From assembly GCF_010731655.1 (NCBI RefSeq), contig NZ_AP022619.1:2604001-2668000 (forward strand): DNA of 64,000 nucleotides. The letters run 5' to 3'. Shown piece by piece: positions 9,578-18,807 of this stretch. This DNA comes from Mycobacterium paraseoulense. GTDB taxonomy: Bacteria > Actinomycetota > Actinomycetes > Mycobacteriales > Mycobacteriaceae. A program made the position numbers and the translations under genes. How positions within the stretch are numbered: position 1 is the first letter of the stretch; each line of letters begins with the position of its first letter. The notes beneath the pieces were generated by a model that saw only the letters and a list, made by a program, of their open reading frames with translations, searched no databases and was not told the DNA's origin.

Positions 9578-11472
9578 CCGTCGCGGCCACTCGTGGTGCG
9601 ACCCCGGTACCGGCCGGACGGTCCCGCGACTTCTGGGGATCGGCCATCCGGCTGGTGAAACGGCTTGCACCGCAACGGCGGCTGAGCATCGCGGTGATCA
9701 GCCTCGGCATCGCCGGGACGGTTATCGGGGTCATCGTCCCGCGCATCCTCGGCCACGCCACGGATCTGTTGTTCAACGGCGTCATCGGGCGGCAGCTCCC
9801 CGCGGGCATCACCAAGGCGCAGGCCGTTGCCGCCGCCCGGGCGCGGGGAGACAACACCTTCGCCGACCTCCTGTCGGGAATGGGTGTGGTGCCCGGCAAG
9901 GGCGTCGACTTCGGTGCGGTGGCACGAACGCTGGCGCTCGCGCTGGCCCTGTATCTGGTTTCGGCGCTGCTGATTTGGGCGCAAGCACGGCTGCTCAACG
10001 TCACCGTGCAACGCACGATGGTCTCGCTGCGTTCCGATGTCGAGGACAAGATCCACCGGCTGCCGCTGTCCTACTTCGACGGGCGCCAGCGGGGTGAGCT
10101 GTTGAGCCGGGTGACCAACGACATCGACAACGTGCAGTCGTCGCTGTCGATGACCATCACCCAGCTGGTGACCTCGATCCTGACCGTGGTCGCCGTGCTG
10201 GCGATGATGGTGTCCATCTCGCCGCTGCTGGCCCTGATCACCGTGGCGACGGTGCCGCTGACCCTGCTGGCCACGCGCGCGATCGCGCGGCGCGCACAGC
10301 GCCTGTTCGTAGCGCAATGGACGAGCATCGGTCGGCTCAACGCCCACATCGAGGAGACCTACAGCGGCTTCACGGTGGTCAAGACGTTCGGCCACCAGGC
10401 CGCGGCGCGCGCAAAGTTTCGCGACTGCAACCGCGACGTGTACGGGGCGAGTTTCGGCGCTCAGTTCTTCTCCGGCCTCGTGGCGCCGGCGACGGCGTTC
10501 ATCGGCAACCTCGGCTACGTGGCCGTCGCCGTGCTGGGCGGACTGCAGGTGGCCAGCGGCCACATCACCCTCGGCGGCATCCAGGCCTTCATCCAGTACG
10601 TCCGGCAGTTCAACGCCCCCCTCAGCCAGGTGGCCGGGATGTACAACACCCTGCAGTCCGGGGTGGCCAGCGCGGAGCGGGTGTTCGAACTGCTCGACGA
10701 GCCCGAGGAATCGCCGGATCCCCAGCCCGCCCTCCCGCTGCCCGACCGAGGCCCGGGCGGACGGGTGGAGTTCCAGCACGTGAGCTTCGGTTACCGCCCG
10801 CACACGCCGGTGATCCACGACCTGTCGATGTTGGCCGAGCCGGGGACCACGGTGGCGATCGTCGGCCCAACGGGGGCCGGCAAGACCACGCTGGTGAACC
10901 TGCTCATGCGGTTCTACGACGTCGACTCCGGCCGGATCCTGGTCGACGGCATCGACATCACCACCGTGAGCAGGCAGTCGCTGCGGTCGCGGATCGGCAT
11001 GGTCCTGCAGGACACCTGGCTCTTCGACGGGACGATCGCGCAGAACATCGCCTACGGGAGGCCCGAGGCGAGCGCGGACGAGGTGGTGCAAGCCGCCAAG
11101 GCGGCGTACGTCGACCGGTTTGTGCACACTCTGCCGGCCGGCTACCAGACGCGCGTCAGCGGTGGCGGCGGCAACATCAGTGCCGGCGAAAAGCAACTCA
11201 TTACCATCGCGCGCGCGTTCCTTGCCAGGCCGCGGCTGTTGATCCTCGACGAGGCGACCAGCTCGGTCGACACCCGCACCGAGGCGCTCATCGCCCGCGC
11301 CATGTCGGAGCTGCGCCGGGATCGCACGAGTTTCATTATCGCGCATCGGCTTTCGACGATCAGAGACGCAGACCGGATCGTCGTGGTCGAAGCCGGCCGG
11401 ATCGTCGAACAAGGCAGTCACACCGAGCTGCTGGCCCGGCGGGGCGCCTACTACGCCATGACAAGGGCGTAG
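9574..11472 (+). CDS. ABC exporter half-transporter, catalytic subunit (Rv1272c-like)
   Basis: This 632-residue partner of the preceding half-transporter has an N-terminal membrane domain with a long loop after the first helix, then an ATPase with Walker [10 protein letters not shown], Walker [13 protein letters not shown] (catalytic Glu present) and the H-loop IIAHRLST. Its own signature motif is altered (ISAGEKQ rather than LSGGQ), so the two composite ATP sites of the heterodimer are unequal. ATG 9574 overlaps the previous stop. Rv1272c is about 631 aa, the same size, and is reported to bind and move long-chain fatty acids, a possible role here. Plasma membrane. Confidence 0.9.
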   Translation: MTVAATRGATPVPAGRSRDFWGSAIRLVKRLAPQRRLSIAVISLGIAGTVIGVIVPRILGHATDLLFNGVIGRQLPAGITKAQAVAAARARGDNTFADLLSGMGVVPGKGVDFGAVARTLALALALYLVSALLIWAQARLLNVTVQRTMVSLRSDVEDKIHRLPLSYFDGRQRGELLSRVTNDIDNVQSSLSMTITQLVTSILTVVAVLAMMVSISPLLALITVATVPLTLLATRAIARRAQRLFVAQWTSIGRLNAHIEETYSGFTVVKTFGHQAAARAKFRDCNRDVYGASFGAQFFSGLVAPATAFIGNLGYVAVAVLGGLQVASGHITLGGIQAFIQYVRQFNAPLSQVAGMYNTLQSGVASAERVFELLDEPEESPDPQPALPLPDRGPGGRVEFQHVSFGYRPHTPVIHDLSMLAEPGTTVAIVGPTGAGKTTLVNLLMRFYDVDSGRILVDGIDITTVSRQSLRSRIGMVLQDTWLFDGTIAQNIAYGRPEASADEVVQAAKAAYVDRFVHTLPAGYQTRVSGGGGNISAGEKQLITIARAFLARPRLLILDEATSSVDTRTEALIARAMSELRRDRTSFIIAHRLSTIRDADRIVVVEAGRIVEQGSHTELLARRGAYYAMTRA

Positions 11473-11488
11473 CCCGAGATCACCGGGC
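11472..11488 (+). terminator. Weak hairpin after the ABC pair
   Basis: GCCCG and CGGGC (5 bp arms, 7-nt loop) start at the stop codon of the second ABC gene. There is no T-run. It may only weakly separate this transcript from embR. The rest of 11489-11651 shows no recognisable element. Confidence 0.25.
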
Positions 11489-11651
11489 GGCGCTCCGCTC
11501 CAATCGTGCGGCGGGAAAGGCGTTTCGGTCGCACTATTCGCGGGTTGTCATCGAATCCGCCGGGGTTGCCATCACAATGGCAGCACAATGGCAAGGTAGT
11601 GGCGTTCGTTGTTGCGTCGGCGGGTGCGGAGGACCGGAAGGACCAATAAGC

Positions 11652-12794
11652 GTGGTGGACAAACGTCTCGAACTCGCTCTGCTCGGGCCGTTGGAGATGA
11701 GCGTTGACGGCACTCTGGTGGGCCTGGGCACCCCCAAACAGCGAGCGGTACTGGCCATGCTGCTGATGAACCGCAACAGTCCGGTCGCCGTCGACCGGCT
11801 CATCACGGCCCTGTGGGACGACGAGCCCCCGTCCGGGGCACGGGCCAGCATTCATTCCTACGTGTCCAACCTTCGTAAGCTGCTCAGCACCGCCGGCATC
11901 GACCCGCGGGGCGTGTTGGCCGCGGCGCCGCCGGGATACCGGCTCAATATCACCGAAAGTGACTGCGATATAGGGCGATTCATTGCCGAGAAGACCGCGG
12001 GCGTGCACGCGGCCGCCGCCGGAAGATTCGAAGAGGCCAGCCGGCACCTGACGGCCGCGCTGGCGGAATGGCGCGGTCCGGTGCTCGAGGACCTCCGCGA
12101 ATTCCAATTCGTCGACACGTACGCCACCTCGCTCGTCGAGGAAAAGGTTCTGGTCCACGGCGCCAAGGCGGAAGCCGAAATCGCCTGCGGGCGTGCGTCC
12201 ACCGTGATCACCGAACTGGAGGCGCTGACCGCCGAACACCCCTACCGGGAGCCGTTATGGGCCCAGTTGATCACTGCCTACTACGTCACCGACCGGCAGT
12301 CCGACGCGTTGGCGGCCTACCGTCGCGTCAAAACCACACTGGCCGAAGACCTGGGCATCGATCCGGGGCCGACGCTGCGGTCGCTCAACGAGCAAATCCT
12401 GCGCCAGGAACCGCTGGACGTGAAGCGAAGTGCGAAGACCGCCGCCGTCGACACGGTCACCGTGCTCGAACAGCACACCATGGTATCCGGGCAGCAGGCC
12501 ATCGCTTATCTGCACGAGGCGTCAGGACGCAGCTACCCGCTGCGGGCGGCGGCGACCCGGATCGGGCGGCTCGGTGACAACGACATCGTCCTGGACAGCC
12601 CCAAAGTCAGCCGCCACCATGCCGTCATCGTCGACACGGGCACCAGCTTCATCATCAACGACCTACGGTCGTCCAATGGGGTCCACGTGCAACACGAGCG
12701 AATCCGGTCCGCCGCCACGCTCCGCGACGGCGACCACGTCCGTATCTGTGACCACGAGTTCACCTTCCAGATCGCCGCGGACGACGAAAGCTAG
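11652..12794 (+). CDS. embR: EmbR, SARP-type transcription regulator with FHA domain
   Basis: This 380-residue protein has three domains: an OmpR-like winged helix (about 1-95), a bacterial transcriptional activation domain of TPR-like helices (about 100-250) and a C-terminal forkhead-associated domain (about 285-375) with RIGRLGDNDI, SRHHAVI and SSNGVHV. EmbR of M. tuberculosis (388 aa) activates embCAB arabinosyltransferase genes and binds phosphorylated PknH through its FHA domain. The kinase gene is the next gene here, so the pair is preserved. GTG 11652 (or GTG 11655) is supported by GGAAGGA about 10 nt upstream; a longer frame begins in unrelated low-complexity sequence. Cytosolic DNA-binding protein. 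Confidence 0.95.
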   Translation: MVDKRLELALLGPLEMSVDGTLVGLGTPKQRAVLAMLLMNRNSPVAVDRLITALWDDEPPSGARASIHSYVSNLRKLLSTAGIDPRGVLAAAPPGYRLNITESDCDIGRFIAEKTAGVHAAAAGRFEEASRHLTAALAEWRGPVLEDLREFQFVDTYATSLVEEKVLVHGAKAEAEIACGRASTVITELEALTAEHPYREPLWAQLITAYYVTDRQSDALAAYRRVKTTLAEDLGIDPGPTLRSLNEQILRQEPLDVKRSAKTAAVDTVTVLEQHTMVSGQQAIAYLHEASGRSYPLRAAATRIGRLGDNDIVLDSPKVSRHHAVIVDTGTSFIINDLRSSNGVHVQHERIRSAATLRDGDHVRICDHEFTFQIAADDES

Positions 12795-12949
12795 CCACAC
12801 CGTCGCCCGGGTAAATCGCGTGATTGTCATGCGTCGGGCCGGGTGGGGGCTTACGGTCATGGTTGCTGGGTCAGGGGGTTGCGGCCGCCCGGTGGGCCCG
12901 GCGATTGTTGGGTGTCGGCGGTGTGGTGGTTGGGTGTGAAGGATCGGCG

Positions 12950-14698
12950 ATGAGTGATGAGCAGGTCTCGCGGGCGGGGTCGGATTTTGGGCCCTATCAC
13001 CTAAAACGGCTGCTGGGCCGCGGTGGAATGGGCGAGGTCTACGAGGCCGAGCACACCGTCAAGGAGTGGACGGTGGCGGTCAAGCTGCTCTCGGAGACCT
13101 TCAGCAAGGACCCGGTGTTTCGGGAGCGGATGAAACGCGAAGCCCGCACCGCCGGTCGTTTGCAGGAGCCCCATGTGGTGCCCATCCACGACTACGGCGA
13201 AATCGACGGGCAGATGTTCTTGGAGATGCGCCTGATCGAGGGCACCGACTTGGACGGCGTACTCAAACGCTTTGGCCCGCTGGCCCCGCCGCGCGCGGTG
13301 GCCATCATCACCCAGATCGCCTCGGCGCTCGATGCCGCCCATGCCGCCGGGGTGATGCACCGTGACGTCAAACCGCAAAACATTCTGCTGACCCGCGACG
13401 ACTTCGCCTATCTGGTCGACTTCGGCATCGCCAGCGCCACCACCGACGAAAAGCTGACCCAGTTGGGCACCGCCGTGGGGACCTGGAAATACATGGCCCC
13501 GGAACGGTTTTCCAACGCCGAAGTCACCTACCGCGCCGACATCTACGCCCTGGCCTGCGTGCTCTACGAATGCCTCACCGGATCCCCGCCCTACACATCC
13601 AGCAGCGCGGGCGCGCTGGTCACCGCCCACACCATGAATCCCATTCCCCACCCCAGCGCGCTGCGTCCCGGGATTCCCAAGGGCTTCGATGCGGTGATCG
13701 CCCGCGGCATGGCCAAAAAACCCGAGGACCGCTACGCCAGCGCCGGCGACCTGGCCCTGGCCGCCCACGACGCACTCAGCGACCCCGACCAAGACCACGC
13801 CGCCACCATCTTGCGCCGCAGCCAAGAAGCCACCTTGCCGGGCACCGTCATGGCGCCTCCCCCCACACCGCCGCCGCCGGCACAGGATTTGACACCTAAC
13901 CCCGCGCTCGGCTCGACGCCGGCACCCGCGCAGAGCGCTCCCACGTGGCGGCCCGACAGCGGCCCCATCCCGGCGGCCGGCCCACCCCCCACCACACCGC
14001 CCTATTACCAAGCCGCCAACCCCAATTGGGGCGGCCCGCCACCCCAATTCGGCGGCCCGGCGTGGAACCAGCCGCCCCGCAAAGGACGCAACCCCTGGCC
14101 GATCATCGCCGGCGTCGCCGCGTTGGTGGTAGTCGTCGCGCTGGCCGCCGTCGGCATCGCGATAGTCATGGGAGGCGACGACAACAATCCGCAGGCCAAC
14201 CGCACCTCCACCACGTCGAGCACCACCAGGCCCAGCACCACCACAACAACCACCCGGGCCGCCAACCCGCAGAGCAAGCTGCTCGCCCTGCTGCCCGCCG
14301 GATATCCCAGCGGCGCTTGCACGCCCGCGACGCCGAAGTCGAACAGCATCTGGGTGAACGCCCTGGCCATGGTCGACTGCGATCAGAACACCAATCAGGG
14401 CGGCCCGTCTCGGGCCGTCTACGGACTGTTCGCCGATCAGGACACGCTGAAGAAGGCATTCGATGACGACGTGGGCGCTGTGCAACTGATGAACTGCCCG
14501 GGAGCGGGGGCGTCACCGGACGGCTGGCACCACGACAGCACGCCGACCGTGACCGCCGGAATGATCGCGTGCGGGACCTACAAGAACCACCCCAACGTGA
14601 TCTGGACCAATGAGGCCAGGCTCATGCTGTGCGACGTCTACGGGGATCCCCCCGCCCTCGAAGACCTGCACACATGGTGGACCAACTACGGCGGCTGA
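12950..14698 (+). CDS. pknH: Transmembrane Ser/Thr protein kinase PknH
   Basis: This 582-residue kinase has its catalytic domain at about 15-280: glycine loop GRGGMGEVY (23-31), Lys45, HRDVKPQN with Asp139, DFG 157-159 and activation-loop Thr170 and Thr174, matching the autophosphorylation sites known in PknH. A Pro-rich juxtamembrane region (about 290-380) leads to one membrane helix (about 385-410), a Thr/Ser-rich stalk and an extracellular PknH-type sensor domain with four or more Cys. It phosphorylates EmbR in M. tuberculosis. ATG 12950 has GAAGGA 6 nt upstream. It is about 45 residues shorter than M. tuberculosis PknH (626 aa), mainly in the Pro-rich linker. The 155 bp gap to embR holds GC-rich sequence without a clear promoter, so co-transcription is likely. 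Confidence 0.93.
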   Translation: MSDEQVSRAGSDFGPYHLKRLLGRGGMGEVYEAEHTVKEWTVAVKLLSETFSKDPVFRERMKREARTAGRLQEPHVVPIHDYGEIDGQMFLEMRLIEGTDLDGVLKRFGPLAPPRAVAIITQIASALDAAHAAGVMHRDVKPQNILLTRDDFAYLVDFGIASATTDEKLTQLGTAVGTWKYMAPERFSNAEVTYRADIYALACVLYECLTGSPPYTSSSAGALVTAHTMNPIPHPSALRPGIPKGFDAVIARGMAKKPEDRYASAGDLALAAHDALSDPDQDHAATILRRSQEATLPGTVMAPPPTPPPPAQDLTPNPALGSTPAPAQSAPTWRPDSGPIPAAGPPPTTPPYYQAANPNWGGPPPQFGGPAWNQPPRKGRNPWPIIAGVAALVVVVALAAVGIAIVMGGDDNNPQANRTSTTSSTTRPSTTTTTTRAANPQSKLLALLPAGYPSGACTPATPKSNSIWVNALAMVDCDQNTNQGGPSRAVYGLFADQDTLKKAFDDDVGAVQLMNCPGAGASPDGWHHDSTPTVTAGMIACGTYKNHPNVIWTNEARLMLCDVYGDPPALEDLHTWWTNYGG

Positions 14699-14719
14699 GC
14701 GCCGGCCGAACCCCAACGC

Positions 14720-14757
14720 GGCCAACGCGTCTAATCAGCGCGACGAAGGCGTTGGCC
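14720..14757. terminator. Bidirectional hairpin between pknH and abmR
   Basis: GGCCAACGC (14720-14728) and GCGTTGGCC (14749-14757) form a perfect 9-bp inverted repeat with a 20-nt loop exactly between two convergent genes. It has no U-tract, which is common for mycobacterial terminators. Confidence 0.5.
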
Positions 14758-15338
14758 TACGACTGAAGGTCCGGACCCTCCGCGCGTAGGTCGTCGACGG
14801 CCGACATCGCGCTGCGCAACTTGGCCAGCCATTCCTCGGCATGTTCACCGACCAGCTTGACCGACCACGCGAGCGCGTCGGCGCGGGACCGGGCGACGCC
14901 GGCGTCGACCAGCGTGTCGAGTACCTGCCGTTCCGGTTGCTTCAGGCGCGTCATCACCGGCACCGCGATGTGAGTGAACAGGATTCGCTCTACGCCAGAC
15001 TTCGAGCCGACCTCCACGCCCCAGGAAACCTTGCGCCCGTAGCGATCCTGTGCCTCATCGGCGATATGCATTCGCTCGGAACGGGTTTCCTCCCGGAACC
15101 GGGAAGCGCGTCCTTCCGCGCGAGCGTCGGTCTCCTGCTCCGAGCCCTGCGGTTCGGGCAGCCGTCCGATGACGGTGATTTCTTCGCGGTCGACGATGAC
15201 CGTCGGGTCGCCGTCGAACCAGTTTTCGGGCAGGCGCCCCGCGAACCATTCCGCGGCGTCACTGGCGTCGGGTTGCTGGGCTTGCTGCCAGCCGCCGGGG
15301 CGGCCGTAGCGCCGGCCGTGTGCGTGATGCGATTTCAT
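14757..15338 (-). CDS. abmR: AbmR, ATP-binding regulator of sRNA mcr11 (Rv1265-like)
   Basis: This 193-residue protein is closely similar to Rv1265, named AbmR for ATP-binding mcr11 regulator, which binds DNA and activates the divergent sRNA mcr11. Recognisable parts are EWFAGRLPENWFDGDPTVIVDREEITVIGRLP in pieces, the RYGRKVSWG stretch and the C-terminal TRLKQPERQVLDTLVDAGVARSR helical segment, which looks like a helix-turn-helix or ribbon-helix element. ATG 15338 directly follows an AT-rich stretch; TAATCA lies 7 nt upstream, an imperfect leaderless -10. It is followed by a hairpin and convergent pknH. The upstream adenylyl cyclase gene is on the same strand, as in M. tuberculosis. The ATP-binding role is taken from the orthologue. 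Confidence 0.85.
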   Translation of the reverse strand: MKSHHAHGRRYGRPGGWQQAQQPDASDAAEWFAGRLPENWFDGDPTVIVDREEITVIGRLPEPQGSEQETDARAEGRASRFREETRSERMHIADEAQDRYGRKVSWGVEVGSKSGVERILFTHIAVPVMTRLKQPERQVLDTLVDAGVARSRADALAWSVKLVGEHAEEWLAKLRSAMSAVDDLRAEGPDLQS

Positions 15339-15369
15339 AATTACATGATTACACCGTTACAAGCCTGAT

Positions 15370-15525
15370 GGGACGGCGTTCACCCGTGGCGAACGCCGGC
15401 CGGGCGGCGGGAGGTGCGTCGTGGACGTCAACGGCGCGACGGCCCGCCCGCCCGCGCACCCGGAAAAGGTGCGTTTAAGTGCGGAGAACCCGTTGATATG
15501 GGTTGTTCGACGTTGTATTTTTGGT
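15370..15525 (+). ncRNA. mcr11: Probable location of sRNA Mcr11 (boundaries approximate)
   Basis: In M. tuberculosis the sRNA Mcr11 lies between Rv1264 and Rv1265, divergent from Rv1265/abmR and running towards the end of Rv1264. The same 323-bp gap (15339-15661) is kept here with the same gene orientations, and I find no protein gene in it. On the plus strand a hairpin AACCC-N8-GGGTT (15487-15504) is followed at 15518-15522 by TTTTT, the only U-run, which could be the 3' end. The 5' end is a guess about 30 nt from abmR. I cannot compare bases with the published RNA, so this is placement by synteny only. The rest of the gap (15526-15661) shows nothing recognisable. Confidence 0.4.
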
Positions 15526-15661
15526 AGCGAAGCAGGCCCGGAAACGACCAATTCCAAGCGCCGGAAGTCAGGGTAGAAGACCGGCCGCGTAGGACCCGCG
15601 CATGACGGAGTCCAACGCCCCCAGAGTCGTCCGGGCCTGCCCATGTCCGCCGGACTTCGAC

Positions 15662-16780
15662 TCAGTCGCCGCCGTCGCCCCGGCGGATACGGAAGAGTTT
15701 GACCTCGTTCTTGATGCCTTTGAGGCGGCGCGCACCGGCGTACGACCCGCTGAACTCGCCGGTGTCGGCGATGTTCTCCCAGACAGAATCGGCCGCCAGC
15801 ACGGTCCCCGGCCGCGCCACGCCGGTAACCCGGCTCGCGACGTTGACCGGGCTGCCGAACCAGTCGCCCGCCCGGCTGACCGCCATGCCGGAAGCCAGGC
15901 CCGCCCGCAGGCGTGGAAAGTCGTTGTCGGTGTCGACGGCGTCCACCAGCTTCACCACCACGTCGAGCAAGGGCAGCGGCTCGGGGCACACGAACATCAC
16001 CGCGTCGCCGATCGTCTTGATGAACCGCACGGGCGGCACGGTGATGTCGCGAGCCAGGTGCGCCAGGCGGTTGGCCAGATGCCCCAGCTCCTCCGCCGAC
16101 ACCGCCTCACCGATCCGCGTGAAGCCGACGAGGTCGGCGAACGCGACGGTGATGTGGCGCGCGCCCGGCAACGGTTTGCCTGCGGCGCGCTCCGCGGCGT
16201 TGACCGCCTCGGTCTCCATCATGTGGCGCAGCTGCATGAACAGCATCTGCTGGATCATCGGGCCGAGTTCGGGCGCGATTTCGCCGACCAGCGCCTTTGA
16301 CGCCTTGGCGATTTCGAGCTCCGTGGCCCCCGGCCGCATGATCGCCGACAGCGCGGTATAGCGCATGACCTCGGCTGCGCGTGATAGCCCTTCGGCGAGC
16401 ACCCGGACCACGAGCACGACTTGCTCGGGGTCCAGGCCCAGCTCGACGAAGCGCTGGGCGTAGGCGGCGGCTTCGCCGTCAGCGCGCATGTGCACGACGG
16501 CGTCGGGATCCTCCACCCGGGCCAGACCGATCGCGCGCTGCAGGCGTTGCAACAGTGCCAGGTCGATGCCGTGGGTCTCGCTGATCTCCCGGGCGGACAC
16601 GTAGGTACCGTCGTCACCGATGAGGTGGCGGGTGGCCAGCAAGAGTGGCGGATTGGTGGCCCTGATCTCTTCGGCGGTGATGCCCTGCTCGAGCAGCCAC
16701 TCCACCAATTCCGCTCGCTCGGTGCGTGCGCTGCCCTCGAGTCCGTCGAGCAGGTCCTCGTCCACTTCGCCAACGTACAA
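15662..16780 (-). CDS. Class III adenylyl cyclase with autoinhibitory N-domain (Rv1264-like)
   Basis: This protein of about 372 residues has an all-helical N-terminal regulatory domain (about 1-200) and a class III cyclase domain (about 205-370). Catalytic residues are present: metal ligands Asp216 and Asp259, adenine-selecting Lys255, and Asn313 and Arg317 for the transition state. In Rv1264 (397 aa) the N-domain inhibits at neutral pH and acid pH activates, so it acts as a pH sensor producing cAMP. The start is uncertain: TTG 16780 or GTG 16765 are the only in-frame options, and no ribosome site is clear. The first codons lie against a repeat-derived sequence (16781-16870) that also keeps the frame open, so the native start may have been altered. 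Cytosolic, possibly membrane-associated. Confidence 0.9.
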   Translation of the reverse strand: MYVGEVDEDLLDGLEGSARTERAELVEWLLEQGITAEEIRATNPPLLLATRHLIGDDGTYVSAREISETHGIDLALLQRLQRAIGLARVEDPDAVVHMRADGEAAAYAQRFVELGLDPEQVVLVVRVLAEGLSRAAEVMRYTALSAIMRPGATELEIAKASKALVGEIAPELGPMIQQMLFMQLRHMMETEAVNAAERAAGKPLPGARHITVAFADLVGFTRIGEAVSAEELGHLANRLAHLARDITVPPVRFIKTIGDAVMFVCPEPLPLLDVVVKLVDAVDTDNDFPRLRAGLASGMAVSRAGDWFGSPVNVASRVTGVARPGTVLAADSVWENIADTGEFSGSYAGARRLKGIKNEVKLFRIRRGDGGD

Positions 16781-16870
16781 CGCGCGTCGATCGCGAGCGC
16801 GGCGCAGCCGGGCGACGCGGGTCGGCGCCGATCGCTGCGTCGATCGCGAGCGCGGCGTGAGGTCATCATC
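16781..16870. repeat. Degenerate copies of the 56-58 bp dispersed repeat
   Basis: About 1.4 copies of the family described at 63179: GTCGATCGCGAGCGCGGCG occurs at 16786-16804 and again from about 16839, with AGCCGGGCGACGCGGGTC between. Read on the minus strand it follows the 63179 unit closely over GACCCGC, CGCCCGGCT, CGCCGCGCT and GCGATCG. It sits between the adenylyl cyclase start and the divergent glycosylase start. Confidence 0.6.
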
Positions 16871-16877
16871 TGAAGTG

Positions 16878-17372
16878 ATGAGCGCACCATTGCTGCGGGG
16901 ATTCCCGCCGGTCGTCGACGAGAACGCCAGGGTGTTGATCCTGGGTTCGTTTCCGAGCGCGCAGTCGCTGGCGGTTGGCCAGTATTACGGCAATCCGCGA
17001 AATGCGTTCTGGGCGATCACCGCCGAACTGTTCGGGTTCGACGCGGCGGCGCCCTACGAAAACCGGCTGGCCGCGCTGCAATCGGTGGGCGTAGCCCTCT
17101 GGGACGTGTTGCGCGCATGCCGCCGCCCCGGCAGCGCGGACTCGGCAATCGAACCGAAGAGCTTGGTGGTCAACGATTTCGGTGAACTGTTCGCGCGATA
17201 CCCGACGATCACGCGGGTGTACTTCAACGGCGCCAAGGCCGCCGAGCTGTACCGCAGGCTCGCCGAGGCCGACGAGCGGGTGGAATACCGGCGGCTCCCG
17301 TCGACGAGCCCAGCCCACGCCGTCGGGCGGGGCGCCAAGCTGGCCGCCTGGCGAGTCATCTGTTCCTCATGA
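16878..17372 (+). CDS. DNA-deoxyinosine glycosylase-type protein (uracil-DNA glycosylase superfamily)
   Basis: This 164-residue protein has the small single-domain glycosylase pattern: [13 protein letters not shown] near the start, [11 protein letters not shown] as the nucleotide-binding motif, [11 protein letters not shown], and LPSTSPAHA near the end. This is the pattern of the DNA-deoxyinosine (hypoxanthine)/mismatch uracil glycosylase family, which removes deaminated bases for base-excision repair. ATG 16878 (GTG 16875 directly before it) is the natural start; the open frame upstream runs through the divergent cyclase region. I do not recall this gene at the M. tuberculosis locus, so it appears to be an extra gene. 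It converges with amiB2, overlapping it by 6 bp at the 3' ends. Cytosolic. Confidence 0.75.
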   Translation: MSAPLLRGFPPVVDENARVLILGSFPSAQSLAVGQYYGNPRNAFWAITAELFGFDAAAPYENRLAALQSVGVALWDVLRACRRPGSADSAIEPKSLVVNDFGELFARYPTITRVYFNGAKAAELYRRLAEADERVEYRRLPSTSPAHAVGRGAKLAAWRVICSS

Positions 17373-18770
17373 CACCGGCGGTCGCCGGTGCGCCCACGGC
17401 CTGGCGGATTCGATCTGCGCGGCCAACGACAACAGCGTCGCTTCCGCGAACGGCCGGCCCACCAGCTGCACGGCGATCGGCAGGCCGTCGCCGTCGAAAT
17501 CCCATGGCACGGCCGCGGCGGGCTGCCCGGTCAGGTTCCACACCTGCTGGTAGGGCACCCGCTGCGCCACCGCCAGCAGCGTCCATACCGCGCCGCGGCG
17601 TTGGTAGGCACCGATGCGCGAGGGCCCGGTCGCGTTGCCCGGCGTGACGACGACGTCGACGTCGTCGAAGATCGACTGAATCCGGGCGTTGACCGCGGCC
17701 TCGGCCTCGCGGAGGGCAACCATCCGGCGGTCGGAGAACAGTGAACCGGCGCGCGCCAGGTTGCGGGTGCGCGCTTCGAGACGGTCGGGATGGGCCAGCG
17801 CGTCGGCGTCGTCGCTGATACCCCGCAGGTAGCGGGGCAGGTAGTTGGTCATGATGGCCGACGGCGGATAGTCGGGGTCGGCGGTGATCACGTCGTGGCC
17901 CAGGTCGCGCAGCAACGCGCCGGCTTGCTCGACCGCGGTGAGCTGCTCCTTGCCGATCCTGACGGGCAGCGGGGTTGGGACCTTGGTGCTCAAGGCGATT
18001 CGCAGGCGCCCGGGCGCACGCGTCGCCGCCGCCGCGAACTCGCCCTCGGGCCCCGGCACGGTGGAGGTCGCATCGAGGAACAGCGCGGCGTCCAGCACGG
18101 ACCGGGCCAGCGGTCCGTTGACGCTCAGCCCATGCCACGCGTCGTCGTGGGGCTCCAGCGACACCCGATCCCGCTGGGGTTTGACACCGAACAGCCCGCA
18201 CCAGATCGCCGGGATGCGAATCGAGCCGCCGCCGTCGGATCCCAGCGCCAGCGGAGCCAGGCCGGCGGCCACCGCGGCGGCGCTGCCGCCACTGCTTCCG
18301 CCCGGGGTGCGCGTGAGGTTCCAGGGGTTGCGGGTGGCACCGAACGCCAGCGACTCGGTGTAGGGAAACATCATCAGCTCGGGCACGTTGGTCTTGCCGA
18401 GGATGACGGCGCCCGCGGCGCGCAGCCGGCGGACCACCTCCGCGTCGGATGTCGCCGCGGGCCGGTGTCCGCCGCTGCCGTATGTCGTCACCTCGCCGGC
18501 GACGTCGACGTCGTCTTTGATCGCGATCGGCACCCCGAGGAGCGGGAGCCGCTCGCCCGCGTCGAGGCGGTCCTGCGCGACCGCCGCCTCGTAGCGCGCG
18601 CTGTCGGAGAGCACCACGCGGTAGCACCGCAGCTGGCTGTCCAGTCGCGCGATCCGCTCGAGGTAGATCTCGAGCAACTCCGGCGCGGTCAGTTCGCCGT
18701 CGGCCAGCATCCGCACCTGAGCGGCCGCGCCGGCATAAGCCACATCGCGGGCCACGTCGCGAGCGTCCAC
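17367..18770 (-). CDS. amiB2: Amidase AmiB2 (amidase signature family)
   Basis: This 467-residue amidase-signature enzyme hydrolyses a carboxamide to acid and ammonia. The Ser-cisSer-Lys triad is visible: Lys85 in PIAIKDDVD, cis-Ser159/160 in TPGGSSGGS and nucleophile Ser183 in GSDGGGSIR. M. tuberculosis AmiB2 (Rv1263, 462 aa) is very similar throughout. I chose GTG 18770 because the frame upstream overlaps the HIT promoter, and because TACGCT (18777-18782 on the minus strand) stands 6 nt before it, a leaderless arrangement. The physiological substrate is unknown. It is divergent from the HIT gene with only 37 bp between start codons, so the two promoters overlap. Confidence 0.9.
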   Translation of the reverse strand: MDARDVARDVAYAGAAAQVRMLADGELTAPELLEIYLERIARLDSQLRCYRVVLSDSARYEAAVAQDRLDAGERLPLLGVPIAIKDDVDVAGEVTTYGSGGHRPAATSDAEVVRRLRAAGAVILGKTNVPELMMFPYTESLAFGATRNPWNLTRTPGGSSGGSAAAVAAGLAPLALGSDGGGSIRIPAIWCGLFGVKPQRDRVSLEPHDDAWHGLSVNGPLARSVLDAALFLDATSTVPGPEGEFAAAATRAPGRLRIALSTKVPTPLPVRIGKEQLTAVEQAGALLRDLGHDVITADPDYPPSAIMTNYLPRYLRGISDDADALAHPDRLEARTRNLARAGSLFSDRRMVALREAEAAVNARIQSIFDDVDVVVTPGNATGPSRIGAYQRRGAVWTLLAVAQRVPYQQVWNLTGQPAAAVPWDFDGDGLPIAVQLVGRPFAEATLLSLAAQIESARPWAHRRPPVS

Positions 18771-18776
18771 TGCGGC

Positions 18777-18782
18777 AGCGTA
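18777..18782 (-). promoter_or_regulatory. -10 box TACGCT, leaderless start of amiB2
   Basis: On the minus strand TACGCT matches TANNNT and is followed by 6 nt before GTG 18770. It lies back-to-back with the HIT-gene box at 18795. Confidence 0.45.
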
Positions 18783-18794
18783 TCCCCCGGCCAG

Positions 18795-18800
18795 TACCGT
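18795..18800 (+). promoter_or_regulatory. -10 box TACCGT, leaderless start of the HIT gene
   Basis: TACCGT then exactly 7 nt then ATG 18808. This favours ATG 18808 over an in-frame GTG at 18799 that lies inside the box. Confidence 0.5.
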
Positions 18801-18807
18801 GGGCGAC

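Noticed and set aside
9556..11421. Long minus-strand open frame opposite the second ABC gene
   Set aside because: Arg/His/Asp-rich low-complexity translation with no domain, opposite an ABC half-transporter with perfect motifs; typical antisense frame in high-GC DNA.
12795..12949. Separate small gene between embR and pknH
   Set aside because: The open codons upstream of pknH are Gly/Val/Arg-rich without a ribosome site; ATG 12950 has a clear one.
13001..14485. Minus-strand frame opposite pknH
   Set aside because: Gly/Arg-rich antisense frame; pknH on the plus strand has all kinase residues.
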